Positions 1 to 5,647 of a DNA stretch of 6,025 bases are shown in pieces. A program made the translations under genes and the position numbers. The notes under the pieces were generated by a model, which saw only the letters and a program-made list of their open reading frames with translations, did not search any database and was not told where the DNA came from. The stretch's first letter is position 1; each line of letters starts with the position of its first letter. The stretch is from Clostridia bacterium (GTDB lineage: Bacteria > Bacillota_A > Clostridia > Lachnospirales > Lachnospiraceae). The stretch lies in NCBI GenBank assembly GCA_012515365.1, contig JAAYYM010000450.1:1-6025 (forward strand), in the 5' to 3' direction.

Positions 1-252
1 ACTGATCGGCATATGACTCATACATTGTCCGTCCAAAAGCACTTCTCCTGTCAATGTCCCATTATAGTAATTCGGAATCAAACCATTCACCAGACGCGTA
101 ACCGTAGTTTTACCGCATCCTGAACCACCGGTTAATACAATAAATTCACCGTTTTGAATGGTTAGATTAAGTTCTTTGATTCCGTTTCCATCCTTCATTT
201 TTTCTTCTGTATCCGTTCCATATGTAAAGGAAACATTGCGTAGTTCAATCAT
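1..252 (-). CDS. ECF transporter ATP-binding subunit, N-terminal part (cut by window edge)
   Basis: This is the first 84 residues of an ABC ATPase that would power the ECF importer encoded just upstream. Visible are the opening MIELRNVSFTYG with the A-loop aromatic Tyr11, and a clean Walker A, GGSGCGKT, at residues 42-49, followed by the RLVNGLIPNYYNGTLTG stretch typical of EcfA/CbiO-type ATPases. The Q-loop, signature and Walker B lie beyond the left edge. Its start ATG (252-250) lies 35 nt after the EcfT stop and is preceded by AGAGG close to the start codon. In related S component-EcfT operons the ATPase is often a long double-NBD protein. Whether this one is single or fused cannot be seen. 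It is cytoplasmic and would bind the coupling helices of EcfT. Confidence 0.93.
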   Translation of the reverse strand, partial: MIELRNVSFTYGTDTEEKMKDGNGIKELNLTIQNGEFIVLTGGSGCGKTTVTRLVNGLIPNYYNGTLTGEVLLDGQCMSHMPIS

Positions 253-287
253 ATTCCTCTATACCCTTTCATTTAAACTTTGTGTCA

Positions 288-1016
288 TTACCAAATAAAA
301 TGAAATGTAAAACAAGTAATTACAATCAGTAATATTAAAATGTCCTGTACATGAAATCCGATTTTGCATAAATTCGTCCTTTTTACTTCACCGCCAAGTC
401 CTTTCGTCAACGATGCTGCTGAAAGTTCATCACCAATTTTCACAGTCGACATCATAACAGGCACCAGCCGATATTCGAGCATGGCAGTGATACTGCGATT
501 CGTTCCACCGAATTCAATTCCTCGCATTTTCATGGCAGAATTAATGGCATTGCTTTCTTCTGCAATTGTAGGGAAATAGCGAAACATAACAGAAACCGGG
601 ATAATCAGTTTCTGTGAAATGTGCATACGCTCCATACCGGCGATAAACTCACTGACTGTAGTTGTTGTCATCACATAATAGCCAAGCATGATTCCCGGCA
701 GAAACCGTCCTGCAATTGCAGAAATAAATACAAACATCAGATTGATGATTCCATTCATTCGGTGCAGTACAAATGCATCTCCGAAAAGAACAAACAGATA
801 AAAACATAGATATCCCAATGCCAGACTGTATTTCCTTTTGGTCATTATCAGTACAAACGGAATCAGTGCAAGCAAAATACGTAGGTACAGCTGCTTCCCT
901 TCCAGACTTCCGGTCAACATCACATAACTCATCAGCAGCAGACACAGCACCTTGGTTCTGGGATCCAGTTGCAGGACATTTTTATCTCTGACTGCTGCCA
1001 GTTCTATACCTTTCAT
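288..1016 (-). CDS. ECF transporter transmembrane coupling protein (EcfT/CbiQ family)
   Basis: This 242-residue membrane protein links the S component to the ATPases of an energy-coupling-factor vitamin- or metabolite-type importer. The family hallmark LDPRTK is at residues 17-22. Several hydrophobic segments span about 24-115, and a terminal helix lies at about 224-241. The cytoplasmic coupling helices carry the two short ARG-type motifs: SAMKMRGIE at 160-168 is canonical, while the second, SAASLTKGLG at 199-208, has Lys where Arg is usual. The start codon overlaps the stop of the S-component gene as TAATG, so the two are translationally coupled. Length is normal for EcfT. It is the second gene of the operon and has no promoter of its own that I can see. 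Confidence 0.93.
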   Translation of the reverse strand: MKGIELAAVRDKNVLQLDPRTKVLCLLLMSYVMLTGSLEGKQLYLRILLALIPFVLIMTKRKYSLALGYLCFYLFVLFGDAFVLHRMNGIINLMFVFISAIAGRFLPGIMLGYYVMTTTTVSEFIAGMERMHISQKLIIPVSVMFRYFPTIAEESNAINSAMKMRGIEFGGTNRSITAMLEYRLVPVMMSTVKIGDELSAASLTKGLGGEVKRTNLCKIGFHVQDILILLIVITCFTFHFIW

Positions 1017-1612
1017 TACACAATCCCAGCTTTCGTAAAATGCTTTTTCAGTATTTTCGTTCCGAGAACTGCTCCAATCAGTCCACCAACAAAGGCAAGC
1101 ACCACCATAACATAGAACATCCAGTCCGGTGTAATTGCTTCCAGCTTATTGATGTACTCATCTCCGTATCCACTCCGCAAAGAAGCGAAATACTTATCTC
1201 TGAATCCAAAGAACATCGAAACAATAATTCCACTGCACCATTCACTGAATACCGCATATCCGAGCAAGGCCTTTTTTTTGCTCACATAATTGCCACTTTT
1301 CATGATCAGATCCGCTGCAAGTCCCATGACAATGGAAACAGGAATCACCTGCCACGAATTTCCTGTCATCATAACAGCAATTGCCAGAATCACCGACATG
1401 ATCGTTACCATTCCAAACTTCTTAACCTTAGTCAGAAAGAGCATAAACGGAATTCCTCCAACTATGGAACACACCAATGGTACAATCAGCATCAGCACAG
1501 GAACAAATCCCATAAAGGATACTCCGAAATAGCAAATGATGTAGAGTGCAGAAAACAGGCCTACATTAATTAAGTCTTTTACTTCAAGTTTACTCGTTGT
1601 TGAATGATTCAT
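1016..1612 (-). CDS. ECF transporter S component, MptD/Trep_Strep-like family
   Basis: This 198-residue integral membrane protein is the probable substrate-binding subunit of the ECF importer. After a short polar N-terminus (KLEVKDLINVGLFSALY, residues 8-24, a common S-component opening) there are about five or six hydrophobic segments: 18-34, 38-60, 69-83, 88-104, 115-135 and 164-185. A hydrophilic loop at 136-162 (FRDKYFASLRSGYGDEY) is typical of the Trep_Strep type (TIGR02185). I recognise the family by overall pattern and by the EcfT and ATPase genes downstream. The substrate cannot be read from the sequence. The start is secured by AAGGAG (1621-1626) with 8 nt spacing. A consensus-like promoter and an inverted-repeat operator lie directly upstream, so the operon is probably repressible. 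Confidence 0.85.
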   Translation of the reverse strand: MNHSTTSKLEVKDLINVGLFSALYIICYFGVSFMGFVPVLMLIVPLVCSIVGGIPFMLFLTKVKKFGMVTIMSVILAIAVMMTGNSWQVIPVSIVMGLAADLIMKSGNYVSKKKALLGYAVFSEWCSGIIVSMFFGFRDKYFASLRSGYGDEYINKLEAITPDWMFYVMVVLAFVGGLIGAVLGTKILKKHFTKAGIV

Positions 1613-1639
1613 ATCTTTTTCTCCTTGTCTATGATTTCC

Positions 1640-1662
1640 TTGGTTAGTTTTATCTAACCCTT
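1640..1662 (-). promoter_or_regulatory. Inverted-repeat operator of the ECF operon
   Basis: An 18-bp core, GGTTAGTTTTATCTAACC (1642-1659), has perfect 6-bp arms GGTTAG/CTAACC around a 6-nt AT centre. The 23-bp context, TTGG... to ...CCCTT, matches the element at 2138-2160 at all but two central bases. A further TTAGTTAG at 1661-1668 runs into the -10 box. The site lies just downstream of the -10, which is a repressor position. The size and symmetry fit a TetR-type dimer, but the regulator is not identified. Confidence 0.75.
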
Positions 1663-1666
1663 AGTT

Positions 1667-1695
1667 AGTATATCCTACCTCTTCCGCAATGGCAA
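1667..1695 (-). promoter_or_regulatory. Sigma-A promoter of the ECF operon
   Basis: Read on the minus strand, the -35 is TTGCCA (1695-1690), the spacer is exactly 17 bp, and the -10 is TATACT (1672-1667). The S-component start is 54 nt downstream of the -10. The operator at 1640-1662 follows the -10 immediately, so bound repressor would block initiation. Confidence 0.75.
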
Positions 1696-1747
1696 CCTTT
1701 TTTTATTTTTTTTCGTTCGTCATTTAGATGAGTCTGATTCTTACTAT

Positions 1748-1788
1748 AAAAAAGACAGTGCACCATATCATTGATGGGACTGCCTTTT
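1748..1788 (-). terminator. Intrinsic terminator after the ABC-exporter relic
   Basis: On the minus strand AAAAGGCAGT (1788-1779) pairs with ACTGTCTTTT (1759-1750) through one G-U pair. An inner CCAT/ATGG adds to the stem, and the U-tract runs over 1753-1748. It lies about 70 nt past the relic's stop and before the ECF promoter, so it separates the two transcription units. The flanking A-tract means it may also work weakly in the other direction. Confidence 0.75.
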
Positions 1789-1857
1789 CTGTCATTATAT
1801 AAATCAAAATATGAAGCGATTCTTTTTTATGCTCAAGATTCAGACTGGTACGCAGTT

Positions 1858-2097
1858 TCAGGCATTCCACCCCTTCATGGTCTTTCGTGCATTTACAAAA
1901 TTCTGATATACGCCAACACTCTGCATCAATTCATCGTGTGTGCCGTTCTGCACGATTCTGCCGTCCTCAATAACTAAGATGTTGTCTGCATTTGCGATGG
2001 TATTTAATCTGTGGGCGATTCCGACCAGAATGTAACAAATCGCACGATACGTGTACGCTTTATACTCTCCTACATATTGAAATGCTTTCTGAAACAT
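1858..2097 (-). pseudogene. ABC exporter relic: N-terminus joined in frame to the NBD C-terminus
   Basis: The 79-codon frame reads [27 protein letters not shown] (residues 1-27), which resembles the first cytoplasmic and membrane stretch of a fused permease-ATPase exporter. It then passes straight into [21 protein letters not shown] (28-48), the switch-histidine (H-loop) region of the nucleotide-binding domain, and a normal C-terminal tail. The six-helix transmembrane domain, Walker A, Q-loop, signature, Walker B and D-loop are all absent. An intact exporter is about 570-600 residues, so some 1.5 kb is missing, or more if two neighbouring exporter genes were fused. The frame is kept, and the ribosome site (AAAGGAG 2110-2116 or AGAGG 2105-2109), operator and terminator survive, so a short peptide may still be made. 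It cannot transport or hydrolyse ATP. The junction lies near 2014-2020. Confidence 0.88.
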
Positions 2098-2126
2098 AAT
2101 ATTTCCTCTCTCCTTTAATTTATATT

Positions 2127-2160
2127 GGTTAGTTATGTTGGTTAGTTTTTACTAACCCTT
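2127..2160 (-). promoter_or_regulatory. Operator array upstream of the ABC-exporter relic
   Basis: The perfect inverted repeat GGTTAGTTTTTACTAACC (2140-2157) has 7-bp arms and a 4-nt centre. An extra direct half-site GGTTAGT (2127-2133) lies 13 bp away, toward the gene. The 23-bp context at 2138-2160 matches that at 1640-1662 apart from two central bases. I could not find a convincing -35/-10 pair here, although the array lies between an upstream terminator and the relic's ribosome site, where a promoter would be expected. Confidence 0.7.
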
Positions 2161-2164
2161 GTTT

Positions 2165-2198
2165 GAAAAATAATGTCTGCTTGACAGACACTTTTTTT
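2165..2198. terminator. Bidirectional intrinsic terminator downstream of the TetR gene
   Basis: TGTCTG (2174-2179) and CAGACA (2185-2190) form a 6-bp stem with a 5-nt loop. On the minus strand it is followed by TTATTTTT (2173-2166) and on the plus strand by CTTTTTTT (2191-2198). On the minus strand it would end the TetR transcript about 115 nt after the stop codon, isolating it from the exporter relic. Confidence 0.65.
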
Positions 2199-2306
2199 CT
2201 ACACATTCTGATGTTTTTAACATTTGATCTTACTTAGACTTTCTCTGACCTAACTTTTCTTATACACTTCCACCGATTCTACTTTCTTTCACTCATTTTC
2301 TCTGAC

Positions 2307-2930
2307 TTAAACTTCTTCCTCTACTTCAAGAACACTCAGCCAGTTGAAGTATTTGCAGATCAGTCTCGTATGCTCCCTCATTTTGTCCCACTCCATGTTG
2401 TGAATAAACGGTTCATAAATTGCCGTCCAGAATGCCGACAACAGGATATGAAACTCCTCTTCGCTGATTTCCCTTAAAAAGATTCCTCTCCGGTACCCTT
2501 CCTGATAATAGCGAATGGTATTGTCACTCAGTCGACTTACAAATTCATGAGCAAAATTTTCATGCTTTGTACCCGCAGAGTCTTTCAGAAGCAAAACAAA
2601 GCCATCCTTATGCTGATAGAAAAACTGAAAATAAAACATCACATTTTCTTCCTGCATTCTCCAGCAGTTGATTAATTCCGTGTCACTTAGTTTCTGAAGA
2701 TGTTCTATCGATCTGTTCTGAAGCATTTCATAAATAGCTTCAATAGTGGGTTCCACGACTGCACAGAACAATTCTTCTTTTCCCTTATACCTCTTATACA
2801 GTGCTCCGGTAGTCACTCCTGCATGATTACAAATTGTCTGTAAGGAAGCCTTTTCAAAACCCTTATCCAGAAATTCCTGTTTTGCGCAGTCAAGAATTCT
2901 GGGATCAATTGATTTATCCGGTTTCGCCAT
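2307..2930 (-). CDS. TetR/AcrR-family transcriptional regulator
   Basis: This 207-residue one-component repressor has an N-terminal helix-turn-helix DNA-binding domain. Residues 11-60 carry the family pattern: RILDCAKQEFLDKGFEKASL, then TICNHAGVTTGALYKRYKGK and EELF. The helical C-terminal part (about 61-200) would bind a ligand and dimerise. The ligand is unknown. I chose the ATG at 2930-2928 because AGGAG (2943-2939) stands 8 nt before it. An in-frame ATG 16 codons earlier lies inside the operator and has no ribosome site. The gene has its own promoter and tandem inverted repeats at the start of its transcript, so autorepression is very likely. It ends in a terminator, so it is probably monocistronic. 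Regulators of this type often sit beside efflux genes, which fits the exporter relic and the MATE gene nearby, but a target cannot be assigned. Confidence 0.92.
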   Translation of the reverse strand: MAKPDKSIDPRILDCAKQEFLDKGFEKASLQTICNHAGVTTGALYKRYKGKEELFCAVVEPTIEAIYEMLQNRSIEHLQKLSDTELINCWRMQEENVMFYFQFFYQHKDGFVLLLKDSAGTKHENFAHEFVSRLSDNTIRYYQEGYRRGIFLREISEEEFHILLSAFWTAIYEPFIHNMEWDKMREHTRLICKYFNWLSVLEVEEEV

Positions 2931-2946
2931 CCATTTTTCTCCTATT

Positions 2947-2976
2947 GATAATCGAATTATCGATAATCCAATTATC
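2947..2976 (-). promoter_or_regulatory. Two abutting 15-bp inverted repeats, probable TetR operators
   Basis: Two units lie end to end at 2947-2961 and 2962-2976. Each has perfect arms GATAAT/ATTATC around a 3-nt centre, CGA in the first and CCA in the second. Because they abut, the junction makes a perfect 12-bp palindrome, ATTATCGATAAT, and the outer flanks TTGATAAT/ATTATCAA match too. They fill the space between the -10 box and the AGGAG of the regulator gene. This is where an autorepressor would block initiation, and the tandem spacing suggests two dimers side by side. Confidence 0.8.
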
Positions 2977-3005
2977 AATATATATCATCTCTCTACTTTT
3001 GTCAA
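2977..3005 (-). promoter_or_regulatory. Sigma-A promoter of the TetR gene
   Basis: On the minus strand a perfect -35 TTGACA (3005-3000), a 17-bp spacer and a -10 TATATT (2982-2977) are visible. The tandem inverted repeats begin at the next base, so transcription starts inside the operator. The start codon is about 46 nt past the -10. Confidence 0.82.
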
Positions 3006-3152
3006 TCTGTTTTTAATTAGTCTGTTTCACTCCCTATGACCAAATAAAGAATAACACAATGTAATTCCATTGCCAATGAGTAATTGTCATTTATTTACAT
3101 ATAAACATTGTACTACAACTAGGGCGGTTTTTCTACTGATTTATAATTAACT

Positions 3153-4607
3153 TTATGTTAATGCTCCATGATTGCCTTCTCTTTTATTCATCCAATAAAG
3201 GATTCCCGTCACAATTACAAGTGGAATTCTTTTCAGTAAAGGCACAATATCCATCACTACATACTCCTGCCATACAACAGACTTTGTATACAGTACCTTT
3301 ACAGCTTCATATGTTTCTGGAAAAGTATATGCAAAAAAGCAGAACCGTACTATATTCAGCACAGATACGACAGCTGCAAGCAAAAATACGATTTTGTACT
3401 GTTGCGCCATAAAATCTCTATTCCATGTCTTCCTCCGATTACAGATGTATAATTGATACAGGTACATGAATACCGAAAATAATAGAATACCAAATGTAAA
3501 CCATGCTATAACAGGATCTGCCAATGAGATAAGAATAACGTCATTCGCAGTTCGCAGACGAAATGTACTCTTCAGACTATCAAATGCACTCGTAAATTCA
3601 TATTTATTTCCGATTGTGAATATTGCTGCAAGGAAGCCTGACACAAGTAAAATATTTCTCACAATCTTTGTTTTCTTTTCCTTATTTTCATTGCTGTTTT
3701 CAGTGTTCACTTCATTCACGTTTTCGTCAAGCGTTTCATCGTCTCTTTTGTGCATATGCTCTTCCCAGGTAGATACTATGGCTCCTGTTGGGCATGCCGC
3801 CTTACAGTCTCCGCATCGAATACAGGAAAAACTGTTTGGATTCTTTCTAACATCAATCCCCATCTTACAGGCAGTGGTACAGGCTCCACAGTTCACACAG
3901 GCATCCTCTTTAATCTGATAACGATAAAAAGCTACTGGATTAAAGAAACCATACATCGCGCCGAGTGGACACACATATTTGCAAAACGGTCTGTAATATT
4001 TGATGGAAAGGATGATTACGAGCAGCAGCAAGGCAACCTTCCATGCAAACCGGAAACCGGTCGCGCTTCTCAGGGCGGAATTTAAGACAACCAGCGGAAT
4101 TCCTCCAAGTAATGTACCGCTCGGACAAATATACTCACAGAACCATGGTTCACCCATACCTGCTGCATTAGAAATTATCAATGGCAGCAGTATGACGAAA
4201 ACTGCCAGGATGACATATTTCAAATAATTCAGGTATTTGTGACCCGGCATATTCTTTTCTTTCTTAAACAGTGGAATCTTATGCAGCAAATCCTGAACCA
4301 GACCAAATGGACACAGCCAGCCGCAGATGAATCTCCCACACAGTGTTCCAAAAGCCATAATAATTCCCAGCACAAAACAGGAGAATTTAAAATTCTGACT
4401 GTTTAACACTGCCTGCAGGGCCCCGATTGGGCAGGACCCCATCGCACCCGGACAGGAATAACAATTCAGTCCCGGCACACACCAGGCTTTTGTAGTACCT
4501 TTGTAGATCTTTCCCTGCATAAATCCGGTCGCATATCCATTCGTCAGCGCAAAGAAGGCTGCCTGACACCATGGGCGCATCCAGTTTTTCTTTTTCTTCT
4601 TTTTCAT
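3153..4607 (-). CDS. Membrane polyferredoxin, NapH/YccM-like 4Fe-4S protein
   Basis: This 484-residue membrane iron-sulfur protein probably moves electrons between cytoplasmic donors and the membrane or the outside. The N-terminus is Lys-rich and then hydrophobic. A Cys cluster follows at 43-59 (C43, C49, C52, C59). Three CX3CP motifs are present: CGWLCP (95-100, the NapH/NosR-type motif), CEYICP (157-162) and CKYVCP (209-214). Two ferredoxin-type motifs bind 4Fe-4S: C237, C240, C243, C247 and C262, C265, C268, C272, the latter followed by Pro-Thr-Gly. A charged Asp/Glu/Asn/Lys linker (about 281-314) leads to four more membrane helices (about 315-333, 363-387, 405-427, 459-475), a longer C-terminus than plain NapH. 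It is the third gene of the cassette, 18 nt after the redoxin stop, with a purine-rich GAGGGAGAG before the start. Direction of electron flow and partners are inferred, not shown. Confidence 0.9.
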   Translation of the reverse strand: MKKKKKKNWMRPWCQAAFFALTNGYATGFMQGKIYKGTTKAWCVPGLNCYSCPGAMGSCPIGALQAVLNSQNFKFSCFVLGIIMAFGTLCGRFICGWLCPFGLVQDLLHKIPLFKKEKNMPGHKYLNYLKYVILAVFVILLPLIISNAAGMGEPWFCEYICPSGTLLGGIPLVVLNSALRSATGFRFAWKVALLLLVIILSIKYYRPFCKYVCPLGAMYGFFNPVAFYRYQIKEDACVNCGACTTACKMGIDVRKNPNSFSCIRCGDCKAACPTGAIVSTWEEHMHKRDDETLDENVNEVNTENSNENKEKKTKIVRNILLVSGFLAAIFTIGNKYEFTSAFDSLKSTFRLRTANDVILISLADPVIAWFTFGILLFSVFMYLYQLYICNRRKTWNRDFMAQQYKIVFLLAAVVSVLNIVRFCFFAYTFPETYEAVKVLYTKSVVWQEYVVMDIVPLLKRIPLVIVTGILYWMNKREGNHGALT

Positions 4608-4625
4608 ATGTATCGCTCTCCCTCT

Positions 4626-5213
4626 CTACTCTGATTCCTTCAAACACTGTTCAATTTTCTCCGCCAGGGCATCCTCCGGTATCGCACCAACATGAGTTTC
4701 AACAATCTCACCCTTTTGATTAACCATAAAACAATGTGGTGTCGCTGTGACAACCACACGCAGATATTCCTTTTGAAATTCTTCTGATGGAATCAACTGC
4801 ATATAGCTTACCCCTGTTTTTTTCTGGATTTCCCGTGCCGTATCCACCCTTTCTTCTTTCACCTGCTCCTTATCCCGCAAATCAGCACAAACACCTATCA
4901 CCTGGAACCCCTGTGACGCATACTTCTTCTCCATCGCCGCCAAATGAGGCATATCTGCGACACATGCCGTGCATGTAGTTGCCCAGACATCAATCATAGT
5001 CAATTTATTTTTCGCAAATATATCACTCGTAATTTCTTCTCCATCAAAGCTCTCTCCACTAAAAAATTCCGCAAGCCGTGGCACACGTTCATCATCGACT
5101 TCTCGAATCGCATATTGCTTCTGGTTCTGGTACAAAGCAAAAATAGCAAACAAAATGATGATTCCAAGCAGTACCTTAAAATTAGTCGGATACAATTTCC
5201 ATTTTTTTTTCAT
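4626..5213 (-). CDS. Membrane-anchored TlpA/ResA-like thioredoxin-fold protein
   Basis: This 195-residue thiol-disulfide oxidoreductase has a single N-terminal anchor (about 13-29) after the positive start MKKKWKLYPTNFK, which places the catalytic domain outside the cytoplasm. The thioredoxin fold runs from about 45 to 193. The active site WATTCTACVADMP has C81 and C84 in a CTAC arrangement, and the cis-proline loop is TATPHCFMV, with P159 followed by His and then a further Cys161. There is no cleavable-lipoprotein box, so I read the anchor as uncleaved. Length fits ResA/TlpA proteins. It lies 40 nt after the CXXC mini-protein and 18 nt before the polyferredoxin, on one strand and without a visible terminator, so the three are probably one transcript. 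The thiol substrate is unknown. Relatives reduce apocytochromes or other exported proteins, but no cytochrome gene is present here. Confidence 0.9.
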   Translation of the reverse strand: MKKKWKLYPTNFKVLLGIIILFAIFALYQNQKQYAIREVDDERVPRLAEFFSGESFDGEEITSDIFAKNKLTMIDVWATTCTACVADMPHLAAMEKKYASQGFQVIGVCADLRDKEQVKEERVDTAREIQKKTGVSYMQLIPSEEFQKEYLRVVVTATPHCFMVNQKGEIVETHVGAIPEDALAEKIEQCLKESE

Positions 5214-5253
5214 GTTCTCACTCTCTTCCTTGTGTAATCCCTGTCATATGGAA

Positions 5254-5403
5254 TCAGCCAATTCCAATGCATTCCATACAGATATTAATTGCCTTTTGCA
5301 TAACCGTTATATTTTCTCCTCGTGCAATTCCTGCTACCACCAATGCAAACGCTGCAAGTAGCAGTCCATAACGTAATATTACCATTGATTTCTTTTCCAT
5401 CAT
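5254..5403 (-). CDS. CD1871A-family CXXC mini-protein
   Basis: This 49-residue peptide starts at the ATG at 5403-5401, preceded by a perfect AGGAGG (5416-5411) with 7 nt spacing. The frame reads MMEKKSMVILRYG, then one hydrophobic helix (about 8-26), a short polar stretch, and the C-terminal segment AINICMECIGIG, in which C42 and C45 form CXXC four residues from the end. That ending is the hallmark of the small clostridial family called CD1871A-type CXXC motif-containing protein, usually found beside thioredoxin-like and 4Fe-4S genes, exactly as here. The positive N-terminus predicts that the Cys pair faces outward or lies at the membrane surface. It could be a thiol-disulfide carrier, a metal or cluster ligand, or a small subunit of the polyferredoxin. 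No biochemical role is known to me. Confidence 0.88.
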   Translation of the reverse strand: MMEKKSMVILRYGLLLAAFALVVAGIARGENITVMQKAINICMECIGIG

Positions 5404-5460
5404 GTTGTTTCCTCCTATCATACTAATAATCTCTCGACTTCTGCAGAACGTTCCAAATAA

Positions 5461-5616
5461 ACGCGAGAATTAGACTTTAAATTAGAAGACGGCAAATACC
5501 GATCAACTAAGATGTGGTACTGCCGCCTCTATCACATCCTGATGTTACAGCAACTGGATGCTTGGGATATGCCTCTTGAATCCGCCCTGAGAAAGTTGAT
5601 TCTACAAGCGGCATAA
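5461..5616 (+). pseudogene. Plus-strand protein-like fragment, unidentified
   Basis: An open stretch of 51 codons ends at TAA 5614-5616. It begins just after an in-frame TAA (5458-5460) and has no start codon with a ribosome site. The translation contains LEDGKYRSTKMWYCRLYHIL and then MLQQLDAWDMPLESALRKLI. This is rich in Trp, Tyr and Cys and helical in pattern, which is unlike random or antisense translation. Upstream of the stop the same frame stays sensible (NNLSTSAERSK), as if a longer gene had lost its 5' part and gained a stop. It is the only plus-strand coding-like signal in the window. I do not recognise the family. A remnant of a mobile-element accessory gene is a guess. Confidence 0.4.
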
Positions 5617-5647
5617 GCCGTTACTCATTATAACTCTTTTTTTCAGG

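Noticed and set aside
1040..1573. Plus-strand 177-codon open frame
   Set aside because: It is the antisense of the S-component gene, and its His/Asn/Gln-rich translation is the usual reflection of a hydrophobic membrane protein read backwards.
2181..2186. Perfect TTGACA on the plus strand
   Set aside because: It lies in the loop and stem of the bidirectional terminator, with no -10 box 17 bp on and no plus-strand gene to serve.
2931..2978. Longer TetR start 16 codons upstream
   Set aside because: The extra residues (MIIGLSIIRLSIGEKW) are just the translated operator and ribosome site. The internal ATG at 2930 has the correctly spaced AGGAG.
3466..4227. Several long plus-strand open frames opposite the polyferredoxin
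   Set aside because: They are antisense shadows of a gene with clear cluster-binding motifs and have no recognisable domains or ribosome sites.
5439..5453. TTCTGCAGAA and GAACGTTC palindromes, thought of as a LexA-type SOS box
   Set aside because: The Gram-positive LexA site needs GAAC and GTTC separated by four bases. Here they abut, so the match is only superficial.
5507..5614. Minus-strand 35-codon open frame starting MPLVESTFSG
   Set aside because: It has no ribosome site, and it lies antisense to the more protein-like plus-strand fragment, so I treat it as chance.
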